This document shows, piece after piece, positions 25,781 to 33,874 of a stretch of DNA of 64,000 nucleotides. Each line of letters opens with the position of its first letter. The first letter of the stretch is position 1. The notes under the pieces are model-generated. The model was given only the letters and a program-made list of their open reading frames with translations. It had not been told where the DNA came from and did no database searches. Location: NCBI RefSeq assembly GCF_017876095.1, contig NZ_JAGINM010000019.1:90606-154605 (forward strand), written 5' to 3'. The position numbers were made by a program, and so were the translations under genes. This DNA is from Azospirillum agricola (GTDB lineage: Bacteria; Pseudomonadota; Alphaproteobacteria; Azospirillales; Azospirillaceae).

Positions 25781-26710
25781 ATGACCGTGCGGGCAAAGGC
25801 ACAGGGAACAGCGCCGGTGGCGGAGAGCGGCGGACTGGAGGCGTCCAAGCCGTCGCGCCCGCGCGGGCGGCCGCCGAAAGCTCCGCCCGTGACGGCGGAG
25901 GGAATGGAGGAGGAGCCGGCGGCAGCGGAGGCCGCCGCGGAAGCCGACGCGGAGGCCGCCGGCAAGCCGGTCGGCGCCGTGCTGAACTGCGTGAAGATCC
26001 TGAAGCTGCTCAGCCGCGCCGCCGCGCCGGTCAGCCTGACCCACATCGTGCAGGAGCTGGGGATGAACACCAGCACCGGCTTCAACATCCTGCGCACGCT
26101 GGTGCAGGAGGATTACGTGCGCTTCGACCCGCAGGCCAAGGTCTACTCCATCGGCCTCGGCGTGATGGAGCTGGCGCGCGGGGCGGCGACAGTGGCCGGC
26201 GACATCAACCTCGTGCGCCCGCTGATGGAGCGCGTCGCCCGCGATCACGGGGTGACGGTGACGTTGTGGCGGCGGATCGCGGCCGACCGCATGATGCTGG
26301 TGCTGGAGGCGCAGGGCACCGGCAACATGCGCATCCGGATGGATGTCGGGCAGCGGCTGCCGCTGACGATCGGCGCCGCCGGGCGCGCCATGGTGCCGCA
26401 CGCCGGCCTGCCGGAGGCCGAGCTGCGCCGCCAGTTCGCCGCGCTGCGCTGGGACCGGCCGCTGTCCTTCGAGGATTTCATGGCCGAGGTGGCGGAGACG
26501 GAGCGGCGCGGCTGGGCGCTCGACAACGGCAACTACGCGCTGGGCACCGCCTCCATCGCCGTGCCGATCGTCAACGCGCAGGGCGGGCCGCTGATGGCCT
26601 GCACCGCCACCATGTTCCTCAGCCGGTTCGACGAGGCGCGCGCCGCCGGCATTGCCGGGGCGCTCGGCGAGGTCGCCCGCGCGCTGGCCCCGGCAATGCC
26701 GCATCTCTGA
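25781..26710 (+). CDS. IclR-family transcriptional regulator
   Basis: 309 residues. An Ala/Pro/Glu-rich N-terminal extension of about 60 residues precedes the winged helix (about 66-125; SLTHIVQELGMNTSTGFNILRTLVQEDYV) and a C-terminal effector domain. AAGGGGAG lies directly before the ATG. Divergent from the beta-oxidation-type operon, which it very probably controls in response to a pathway metabolite. Its stop abuts the stop of the convergent flavoenzyme gene with no spacer. Confidence 0.9.
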   Translation: MTVRAKAQGTAPVAESGGLEASKPSRPRGRPPKAPPVTAEGMEEEPAAAEAAAEADAEAAGKPVGAVLNCVKILKLLSRAAAPVSLTHIVQELGMNTSTGFNILRTLVQEDYVRFDPQAKVYSIGLGVMELARGAATVAGDINLVRPLMERVARDHGVTVTLWRRIAADRMMLVLEAQGTGNMRIRMDVGQRLPLTIGAAGRAMVPHAGLPEAELRRQFAALRWDRPLSFEDFMAEVAETERRGWALDNGNYALGTASIAVPIVNAQGGPLMACTATMFLSRFDEARAAGIAGALGEVARALAPAMPHL

Positions 26711-28705
26711 TCAGCAGGCGAGCCCCAGAACCGGCTCGGCCCGCCCCCCGCCCTCGGCGCGGGTGACGGCGCGCACCGCCGCGTAGGCGTCGTGCACCGC
26801 GTCGCCGATGCGGCCGACCTCGCGGCTGTCGCCGATCACATGGGTCGGCAGCCCGGCGGCGCGCAACGCCTCGGCCAAGCCGTTCTCCGGCACCCGGCCG
26901 AGCGCCAGCAGAACCTGCCCCGCCGCATGGCTGTGGTCGGCCCCCTCCTGGTCGCGCAGGACGACCCGCCCGTCGCCGACGGCGGCGACCTCCATGCCGG
27001 TCTCGATGCGGATGCGCGGGTTGCTCTCCAGCCGGGCGACGAGCTGCCGGCGGTAGACATACTGCGCCCGGCGGGCCAGCCGCCGTTCCGGCGAGCGGCT
27101 GACCAGGATCACGTCGCGGCCGGACTCCGCCACATGCTCGGCGCACTCGCAGCCGGTTTCGCCGCTGCCGGCGATCACCACGGGACCGTCCCCCAGCGCC
27201 GCCTCCCCGGTCAGCAGGTCGTGAGCGAAGCCGACCGGGACGGAGGCGCTTCCGGCGAGGGGAAACGCCCGATTGGCCGCCCCGGTGGCGACGACGGCGA
27301 GCGCCGGGCGCAGGGCCAGCACGTCGTCGGCCGTGGCGGCGGCGCCGAGCCGCAGCTCGACCCCGGAGTCCGCCAGCCGGCGCACCAGATAGTCGCGGTA
27401 CCAGAAGAACTTGTCCTTGCCGGGCGGCGTCGCCGAGGCGACCAGCCCGAGGCCCAGCCTGTCCGCCTTCTCGAACAGGGTGACGCGGAAACCGGCGTCC
27501 TGGAGCAGCAGCGCCGCCACCATGCCGCCGGGGCCGCCGCCGACCACGGCGGCGGCGCGGCCGGCGCCGCTGCGCAGAACCGGGGCTTCGGTCTCGCGGC
27601 CGGCGCGCGGGTTCTCGGCGCAGCCCAGCCGCTTGTGGGCGAGAAGCTGGTCGACGCACCAGTTGCAGGAGGTGCAGGGGCGGATGTCCGCGACGGCGCC
27701 GCGCCGGGCCTTGTCCGGCCATTGCGGGTCGGCCAGCAGGGCGCGGCCGAGCGCCACGAAATCAGCCGAGCCATCGGCGATCGCCCGCTCGGCGACGTCG
27801 GGCTGGCGGATCACGCCGACGGTCAGCACCGGCACCCCGGCCACCGCCCGGATCCGGCTGGCCAGCGGGATGCGCCAGCCCTGCGGGGCGGAGACCGGAT
27901 CGACGTTGCGGTCCATGCGTTCCGCCGTGCCGGTCGAGACGTGCAGCGCGTCGGCCCCGGCGGCGACGAGGCGCGGGGCGATCCGCTCCGCCTCGTCCAG
28001 GGTGGTGCCGCCCTCGACGAACTCCTCGGCGGACAGGCGGACGATCACCGGCGCCTCGCCCGCCCCGTGGCGGACCGCCGAGACGACCGCCAGCGGGAAG
28101 CGCATCCGGTTCTCCAGCGACCCGCCATAGGCGTCGGTCCGCCGGTTGGCGGCGCCCGACAGGAAGCCGCCGATCAGGTAGCCGTGGGCGCCGTGGATCT
28201 CCACCGCGTCGTAGCCGGCGGCGACGGCGCGCGCCGCCGCGTCGCCGAACTTCCGCACCAGATCCGCGATCTCCGGCACGGTGATTTCGCGCGGTTCCTC
28301 GCGGTAGACCCGGCAGGCGATGGGCGAGGGGGCAATCGGGGCCCGCCCGCCGGTGAAGCGCCGCAGCGTCTGCCGCCCGGCGTGGAAGAGCTGGAGGCAG
28401 GAGCGCGCGCCGTGCGCGGCGATGGCGGCGGTCAGCCGGCGGTGGCTGGCGATCAGGGAGTCGTCGTCGATCCCGAGCTGCGGCGCGCCGCCGAGCCCGG
28501 TCGGGCGGTCGACGCAGGCGTACTCGACGATCACCATCCCCACCCCGCCGGCGGCGCGGGCGGCGTAGTAGGCGAGCATCGCGTCGGACACGGTGCCGTC
28601 CTCGGCCGCCATGTTGGATTCCATCGGCGCCATGACCAGCCGGTTCGGCAGCACGAGGTTGCGCAGGCGGCCGGGGGAGAAGAGGTGGGGAAATGCGGGA
28701 TCCAT
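26711..28705 (-). CDS. 2,4-dienoyl-CoA reductase-like NADH:flavin oxidoreductase
   Basis: 664 residues, the length of FadH-type enzymes. N-terminal old-yellow-enzyme FMN barrel (about 1-340; NRLVMAPMESNMA, EIHGAHGYLIGGFLS), a 4Fe-4S site with cysteines in CTSCNWC and RLGC (about 345-365), then an FAD/NAD(P) domain (AAVVGGGPGGMVAALLL, and VVIAGSGETGCECAEHVA). Relatives reduce 2,4-dienoyl-CoAs or act on trimethylamine and other small molecules; sequence alone does not decide. Beside two CoA-catabolic clusters, a dienoyl-CoA role is reasonable. No strong ribosome site before ATG 28705. Confidence 0.85.
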   Translation of the reverse strand: MDPAFPHLFSPGRLRNLVLPNRLVMAPMESNMAAEDGTVSDAMLAYYAARAAGGVGMVIVEYACVDRPTGLGGAPQLGIDDDSLIASHRRLTAAIAAHGARSCLQLFHAGRQTLRRFTGGRAPIAPSPIACRVYREEPREITVPEIADLVRKFGDAAARAVAAGYDAVEIHGAHGYLIGGFLSGAANRRTDAYGGSLENRMRFPLAVVSAVRHGAGEAPVIVRLSAEEFVEGGTTLDEAERIAPRLVAAGADALHVSTGTAERMDRNVDPVSAPQGWRIPLASRIRAVAGVPVLTVGVIRQPDVAERAIADGSADFVALGRALLADPQWPDKARRGAVADIRPCTSCNWCVDQLLAHKRLGCAENPRAGRETEAPVLRSGAGRAAAVVGGGPGGMVAALLLQDAGFRVTLFEKADRLGLGLVASATPPGKDKFFWYRDYLVRRLADSGVELRLGAAATADDVLALRPALAVVATGAANRAFPLAGSASVPVGFAHDLLTGEAALGDGPVVIAGSGETGCECAEHVAESGRDVILVSRSPERRLARRAQYVYRRQLVARLESNPRIRIETGMEVAAVGDGRVVLRDQEGADHSHAAGQVLLALGRVPENGLAEALRAAGLPTHVIGDSREVGRIGDAVHDAYAAVRAVTRAEGGGRAEPVLGLAC

Positions 28706-28944
28706 CGTCGCGTCCAAAGCTGTGGGCCGGGGCCATGGGCCGGAAGGGGGCCCGGAGGGACGGGCCGGGGTGGCGCGGGGCGGCAAACGGGCCGTCACCG
28801 CCAAATACAATCACACATGACTTTTTTTGCCGTCAACGGTCTTCTGCGAACTGTGCTAGGATCCGTGACGGTTGCGGACCGGCGGCGCGCGGCGCCTGTT
28901 TGCGCAAGCGGCTTTTGGTCCAGGCAGGAGGGGGACGGTCGGGC

Positions 28945-29628
28945 ATGGTGCGGGCGATCCAGGACGAGACGGTCGAGGCCGGCGACGAGGAGGGGCGCAA
29001 GGCCCAGCGCAAGCCCCAGCAGGAGCGGAGCAACGCGACGCGCCGCAAACTGGTGCGCGCCACCATCGACCTGCTGCGCGAGCGCGGCTACGCCAGCGTC
29101 ACCACGCCGGACATCGCCGACCGCGCCGGGGTGTCGCGCGGCGCGCTCCAGTATCATTTCGCCGGCAAGGAGGAGATCTACTTCGCCGCCATCCAGGAGA
29201 TCACCGCCTGGATGGACAAGGAGATGAATCTGGCGGTCTTCGTCGGGCTGCCCATCGCCGAGCGGGTGGAGCGGGTGGTCAACCAGCATTGGGAGGTCTT
29301 CGGCAGCGACGATTACGTGGCGGCGCTGGAAATCCGCCTCTACGAGCGCTTCAACGACTGGCTGCACCAGAGCATCCGCACCACGCTGGGCAAGGTGACG
29401 GAAACCCGCGACCTGGAATGGGTGCGGCTGTTCGCCGATTCCTCGGCCGACACGGCGACCGTGGTGCGGCTGCGCCGAATGGTGCTGGACACGCTGCGCG
29501 GCTTCGCCCTGCGCAAGATCCAGGAGGGGCCGGAGGTGGATTTCCGGCCGGAGCTGACGCTCCTGAAGGGCTTCCTCGTCGGCGTGCTCCAGCCGATCCC
29601 GCGCGCCGCCGGACCGGAGCGCGTATAA
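28945..29628 (+). CDS. TetR-family transcriptional regulator
   Basis: 227 residues with an acidic/basic N-terminal tail and a TetR helix-turn-helix at about 30-78 (VTTPDIADRAGVSRGALQYHFAGKEEIYFAAI). GGAGG lies upstream of ATG 28945. Divergent from the dienoyl-CoA-reductase-like gene (239-base gap) and 270 bases upstream of the SDR operon, so either or both could be targets. The 12-bp palindrome in the SDR promoter spacer is a candidate site, and a related GACCGGCGG occurs before this gene. Confidence 0.88.
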   Translation: MVRAIQDETVEAGDEEGRKAQRKPQQERSNATRRKLVRATIDLLRERGYASVTTPDIADRAGVSRGALQYHFAGKEEIYFAAIQEITAWMDKEMNLAVFVGLPIAERVERVVNQHWEVFGSDDYVAALEIRLYERFNDWLHQSIRTTLGKVTETRDLEWVRLFADSSADTATVVRLRRMVLDTLRGFALRKIQEGPEVDFRPELTLLKGFLVGVLQPIPRAAGPERV

Positions 29629-29651
29629 AAATCATGAATGAATGATTTCTG

Positions 29652-29680
29652 TTGCGGGACCGGCCGGTCTTTCCTATAGT
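29652..29680 (+). promoter_or_regulatory. Sigma-70-type promoter with palindromic operator in its spacer
   Basis: TTGCGG (29652-29657) and TATAGT (29675-29680) are separated by exactly 17 bases. The spacer begins with the perfect 12-bp palindrome GACCGGCCGGTC (29658-29669). A repressor bound there would block polymerase. An additional inverted repeat AATCAT/ATGATT lies just upstream at 29630-29647. The promoter would serve the SDR-quinone oxidoreductase-binding protein genes. Confidence 0.6.
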
Positions 29681-29898
29681 TCGTGTCGCTGACGAATGAT
29701 CGGGGTGCGTGACGCGCCGGCCCGCCGTCCGGTGCCTCCCCCAGCGCTTCGCGTGCGTTCGCCCATGCATTTTTTCCGGGGCACCGGCGCCGTTGTCGGC
29801 GCCGCCCGGCCCGCCCGCCGAACCGATGCCGGCGGCGCCGGCCCCGCTTTCCCGAGCGCGTCTTTCCGAACCCCTCGCATCCAACCGGGACACACATC

Positions 29899-30675
29899 AT
29901 GATGGAATGGGCGGTCGTCACCGGCGGCAACCGGAACATCGGCGCGGGCATCGCCCGCCGGCTGACCGAGGACGGCTATCGGGTGATCGTGGCGTCGCGC
30001 ACCCCGCCGGAGCACGACTTCCACGCCGGCTACGTGCCGATGGATCTGGCCGATCCGGAGGCGTCGGCGGCGGCGCTGGCCGGGTTCATCGGCGAGCGTC
30101 CGGTGACGCGCTTCGTCCACAACGCCGCCATCGCCCCGCTGGCGCCGGGGGATACCGTGTCGGCCGCCGAACTCGCCCGCGTCTACGCGGTCAATGTCGG
30201 CGCCTTCGTCGCGCTGACGCAGGCGCTGCTGCCGTCGATGCGCCGCCAGGGCATCGGGCGGATCGTCGCCATCGGCAGCCGCGCCGCGCTGGGCAAGGAG
30301 GGACGGACCGCCTACGCCGCCAGCAAGGCGGCGCTGTCCGGCCTGGTGCGCACCTGGGCGCTGGAGCTGGGCGGCGACGGCATCACCGTCAACGTGGTGG
30401 CGCCCGGCCCGGTGCGCACCCCGCTGTTCGACGTCTCCAACCCGCCCGGCCACCCGATGACCGAGAAGCTGCTGCACGGCGTGCCGGTCGGCTTCATCGG
30501 CACGCCGGACGACGTCGCCCACGCCGTGTCCTTCTTCGCCAGCGACGCCGCGCGCTTCGTCACCGGGCAGGTGCTGTTCGTCTGCGGCGGCACCTCCATC
30601 GCCTTCAAGGACCCGGAGGCCCGCCCGCCGGTGACGCACCGCCACGCCGCCGCCTTCCCGGAGCGGGGGCGGTGA
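29899..30675 (+). CDS. Short-chain dehydrogenase/reductase
   Basis: 258 residues. Rossmann motif TGGNRNIGAGIA near the N-terminus, NNAG equivalent HNAAIAP, catalytic serine in AIGSRAA and YAASK. NAD(P)-dependent alcohol/ketone oxidoreductase; substrate unknown. The start is ATG 29899 or 29902, neither with a strong ribosome site. It overlaps the next gene as GTGA, so the two are coupled. Promoter and operator lie 220 bases upstream. Confidence 0.87.
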   Translation: MMEWAVVTGGNRNIGAGIARRLTEDGYRVIVASRTPPEHDFHAGYVPMDLADPEASAAALAGFIGERPVTRFVHNAAIAPLAPGDTVSAAELARVYAVNVGAFVALTQALLPSMRRQGIGRIVAIGSRAALGKEGRTAYAASKAALSGLVRTWALELGGDGITVNVVAPGPVRTPLFDVSNPPGHPMTEKLLHGVPVGFIGTPDDVAHAVSFFASDAARFVTGQVLFVCGGTSIAFKDPEARPPVTHRHAAAFPERGR

Positions 30676-31706
30676 GCGGCATTCCCGGCCGCATGGCCGC
30701 CATCGCGATCCGCGAGCCCGGCGGGCCGGAAATGTTGCGCGCGGTGACGCGCCCGCTGCCGGTTCCGGCGGACGGCGAGGTGCTGATCCGGGTCGCCGCC
30801 GCCGGGATGAACCGGGGCGACCTGCTGCAACGGCAGGGGCTCTACCCGCCGCCGCCCGGCGCCTCCGACCTGCCGGGGCTGGAGGTTTCGGGGCTGGTGG
30901 CGGCGCTCGGCGCCGGGGTGCAGGGGCTTGCCGTGGGAGACCGCGTTTGCGCCCTGGTCGCCGGGGGCGGCTACGCCGAGTTCTGCGCGGCGCCGGCGGC
31001 GCAATGCCTGCCGGTCCCGGACGGCCTCGACCTCGCGACGGCGGCGGCGTTGCCGGAGGCGCTCTGCACCGTCTGGACCAATCTGGCCGAGCGCGGGAAT
31101 CTGCGCCCCGGCGACCGCGTGCTGATCCATGGCGGGGCCAGCGGCATCGGCACCATCGCCATCCAGGCCGCCCGCCTCCTCGGCGCCGCCCAGGTCTTCG
31201 CCACCGCCGGCAGCCCGGACAAGCTGGCGCTCTGCGCGGATCTCGGCGCCGACCGCGCCATCGACCACCGCAACGAGGATTTCGTCCGCGTCGTCCGGGA
31301 CGCCACCGGCGGGCATGGGGTGGACGTGATCCTCGACATGGTCGGCGGCGATTATCTGGAGCGCAACATCGAGGCGCTGGCGGTCGGGGGGCGCCTCGTC
31401 CACATCTCCTTCATCGCCGGCTCGCGGGTCTGCGCCGAGCTTCGCCCGGTGATGACCAAGCGGCTGACCATCACCGGCTCGACCCTGCGCGGGCGCGATG
31501 CCGCCGACAAGGCGGCCATCGTCGCCGGGGTGCGGGCATCGCTGTGGCCGCGCGTCGCCGACGGGACCCTGCGCGCCGTGCTCGACCGCGGCTTTGCGCT
31601 GTCCAAGGCCGCCGACGCCCACCGCTTCATGCATGAGGGCCGCCACAAGGGCAAGATCCTGCTCCACACCGGCTGGCGGCCGTCCGGGACCGACACTCAA
31701 AACTGA
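30672..31706 (+). CDS. Zinc-independent quinone oxidoreductase (PIG3/QOR-like MDR)
   Basis: 344 residues, medium-chain dehydrogenase/reductase superfamily. GroES-like N-terminal domain (REPGGPEMLR, AAAGMNRGDLLQRQGLYPPPPG) and NADPH-binding Rossmann motif HGGASGIGTIAIQAA. It lacks the zinc-ligand cysteines of alcohol dehydrogenases, and so fits the NAD(P)H:quinone oxidoreductase or enoyl reductase branch. GTG 30672 overlaps the SDR stop; ATG 30693 is a family-like alternative start. Confidence 0.87.
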   Translation: MSGIPGRMAAIAIREPGGPEMLRAVTRPLPVPADGEVLIRVAAAGMNRGDLLQRQGLYPPPPGASDLPGLEVSGLVAALGAGVQGLAVGDRVCALVAGGGYAEFCAAPAAQCLPVPDGLDLATAAALPEALCTVWTNLAERGNLRPGDRVLIHGGASGIGTIAIQAARLLGAAQVFATAGSPDKLALCADLGADRAIDHRNEDFVRVVRDATGGHGVDVILDMVGGDYLERNIEALAVGGRLVHISFIAGSRVCAELRPVMTKRLTITGSTLRGRDAADKAAIVAGVRASLWPRVADGTLRAVLDRGFALSKAADAHRFMHEGRHKGKILLHTGWRPSGTDTQN

Positions 31707-31727
31707 CCCTGGGGAGGGAGAAGCGAC

Positions 31728-32945
31728 ATGACCAAGCACGGCATGACCAAACAGCGTGCGTTGATCGCCGCCGCCGTCTGCGGCCTGCTGGCCGCCGGCA
31801 CCGGCACCGCCCAAGCGTCCGGCGACGCGGTGATCGTCGGTCTGCTCGACGACCTGTCGGGGCCGACCGCCGATTTGTCGGGCAAGGGCAAGGTGGTCGC
31901 CGCCCAGATGGCGATCGACGATTTCGGCGGCAGCGTGCTCGGCAAGCCGGTCCGGCTTCTCGCCTCCGACCACCAGAACAAGCCGGAGATCGCCAGCACC
32001 CAGGCGCGCGAATGGTACGACCGCGACGGGGTGGACATGATCACCGGCATGTCGAACTCGGCCGTGGCGCTCGCCGTCCGCGCCATCGCCCGCGAGCGCG
32101 GCAAGGTCGACGTCATCGCCGGCGGCACGGCGGATTCGCTGATCGGCGCCGACTGCTCGCCGACCGGCATCCTGTGGACGGCGACCGCCCGCGCCATCGC
32201 CGGCACCACGGCGGCGGTGGTGTCGCAGACCGAGAAATCCTGGTTCATGCTGACCGTCGACTATTCGGGCGGCAAGTCGCTGGAGGCGGCGGCGGTCGAG
32301 GTGCTGAAGGCCAGGGGCGCCACCGTCGCCGGCACCGCCCGCCACCCCTTCAACAACGCCGACTTCTCGTCCTTCCTGCTCCAGGCGCAAAGCTCGGGGG
32401 CGAAGGTGCTGGCGCTGTCGAACACCGGCGCCGACACGCTGACCGCCTTGAAGCAGGCCAACGAGTTCGGCATCCGCGACGGCGGCATGAGCATCGTCGG
32501 GCTTTATTTCGACACCACCCAGATCAAGGCGCTGGAGGACGAGGCGGTCAAGGGCCTGACCTACACCTCCAGCTTCTATTGGAACCGCGACGCGCAGGCG
32601 ACGGCCTGGGCCAAGCGCTTCATGGACCAGCGCGGCGTGCTGCCGTCGCAGAGCCAGGCGGCGACCTACTCCAGCGTGCTGCATTACCTGAAGGCGGTGA
32701 AGGCGGCGGGGACCACCGACTCCCCGAAGGTCATCGCCGAGATGCAGAAAATTCCGGTCGAGGACCCCGTCACCGGCAAGGGCTGGGTCCGCGCCGACGG
32801 CCGGGTGATGTACGACATGTATGTGATGCGTGCCAAGGCGCGCGCGGCGATGAGCGGTCCGCTCGACCTCGTCGATCTGGTGAGGACCGTGCCGCCGGAC
32901 GAGGCCTTCGGCCCGATCAGCCCCGAGTGCCACCTGAAGAGCTGA
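31728..32945 (+). CDS. Branched-chain amino acid/amide-type ABC substrate-binding protein, orphan
   Basis: 405 residues, periplasmic binding protein of the LivJ-like type I fold. Signal peptide 1-30 (QRALIAAAVCGLLAAGTGTAQA), then VIVGLLDDLSGPTADLSGKG. GGGAGGGAG precedes the ATG. No cognate permease or ATPase genes are nearby; it must use a remote LivFGHM-like system or act as a sensor. It is clearly homologous to the 54906 protein, sharing DHQNKP and REW-DRDGVD segments. Its position after catabolic genes suggests uptake of that pathway's substrate. Confidence 0.88.
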   Translation: MTKHGMTKQRALIAAAVCGLLAAGTGTAQASGDAVIVGLLDDLSGPTADLSGKGKVVAAQMAIDDFGGSVLGKPVRLLASDHQNKPEIASTQAREWYDRDGVDMITGMSNSAVALAVRAIARERGKVDVIAGGTADSLIGADCSPTGILWTATARAIAGTTAAVVSQTEKSWFMLTVDYSGGKSLEAAAVEVLKARGATVAGTARHPFNNADFSSFLLQAQSSGAKVLALSNTGADTLTALKQANEFGIRDGGMSIVGLYFDTTQIKALEDEAVKGLTYTSSFYWNRDAQATAWAKRFMDQRGVLPSQSQAATYSSVLHYLKAVKAAGTTDSPKVIAEMQKIPVEDPVTGKGWVRADGRVMYDMYVMRAKARAAMSGPLDLVDLVRTVPPDEAFGPISPECHLKS

Positions 32946-32974
32946 GGCGGTCGCCGCCACATCGCCCCACCATA

Positions 32975-33066
32975 TCGTCATGCCCGGCCTTGTGCCGGGC
33001 ATCCACGGCGGCAAATCCTCCTGAAGGTCGCGCGTGGATGACCGGGCCAAAGCCCGGTCATGACGA
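32975..33066. repeat. REP-like palindromic intergenic element
   Basis: Two imperfect inverted arms, each itself a hairpin: left 32975-33010 contains GCCCGGCCTTGTGCCGGGC, right 33031-33066 contains ACCGGGCCAAAGCCCGGT, both ending in outward CGTCATG-like sequence. Such roughly 90-base double-hairpin repeats are scattered between genes in many alphaproteobacteria. It lies 30 bases after the binding-protein gene and could stabilise or end its transcript. Confidence 0.65.
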
Positions 33067-33270
33067 CGGCAACGGAAAAGGGGGCGCGGGCCCGCTCAGC
33101 CGGCGATGCCCGTCCCGGCGGTCCCCTCCCGGCGGCGCAGAAAATCGTAGCCGGCGCGGTCGGCGCGCGCGGCGGCGCCGCCCCAGGCCTCCACGCAGTC
33201 GGCGATGTCCTGGCGGGTCATCGCGCGCGGCTTCGGGTGGCCGTCGTCCTGCGGGATGGCGCTCGGCGCC

Positions 33271-33815
33271 TGTCAGGCGACACGTCAAAGCCCCCTCTGG
33301 CGACACGAGGGATGAGGGATGCCGAGCTTGAGCGAGGCTTTTCCGCGGGGCTGTGAACCGCGGAGGGACGTGATGAAAGCGCCGGATGAGGTGTCGGCGA
33401 TGCTGAAGCTGAAGGCGCTGGGCCTGTGGCTCGAGCAGAACGAAGGCGCCAAGGTCTGGCTGCGCGTCCTGAACGAACTGCGCAACCGGGGCGTCGAGGG
33501 CATCCTGCTGGCCGTGGTCGACGGGCTGAAGGGCTTTCCCGAGGCCGTCGCCGCCGCGCTGAAGACGGGCCCTGGGGCGAAAAGTACGCGGCCATCGGCA
33601 AGGCGTGGCGGCGGGCGTGGCAGGAGGTCGTTCCCTTCTTCGCCTTCCCGCGAAGTCCGGCGCATCCTCTGCACCACCAACGCCATCGAGGCGTTGAACT
33701 TCAAGCGGCGCCGGGCGGTCCGTGCCAGGGGGCATTTCCCCAATGACGAGGCCGCCCTGAAGCTCCTGTTTCTCGTCTTGAACCGCGCCGGGGAAGACTG
33801 GAAGATGCCGCCAAA
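33271..33815 (+). mobile_element. Chimeric insertion-sequence remnant: IS21-like left end joined to IS256-like fragment
   Basis: TGT at 33271 starts a stretch with two GGCGACACG repeats (33276-33284, 33299-33307), like the terminal repeats of IS21-family elements. A start at 33373 then reads MKAPDEVSAMLKLKALG, resembling an IstA N-terminus. From about 33418 the same frame becomes IS256-family transposase (LGLWLEQNEGAKVWLRVLNE, VVDGLKGFPEAV). The central catalytic portion is missing. Confidence 0.65.
33373..33815 (+). pseudogene. Broken transposase, IstA N-terminus fused to IS256 transposase fragments
   Basis: After FPEAV (about 33550) the match moves to the +1 frame (GEKYAAIGKAWRRAWQEVVPFFAFP, about 33575-33650) and then returns to the first frame (REVRRILCTTNAIEALNFKRRRAVRARGHF, about 33653-33745), ending near KMPPK. 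Compared with an intact IS256 transposase of about 400 residues, the N-terminal half and a central block are missing and two frameshifts are present. No activity expected. Confidence 0.75.
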
Positions 33816-33874
33816 GCGGAGGCCGGCGCCAACGGCCCGCCGACGGGCAGGCTCCTCAGACGGATGCCGCTTGG

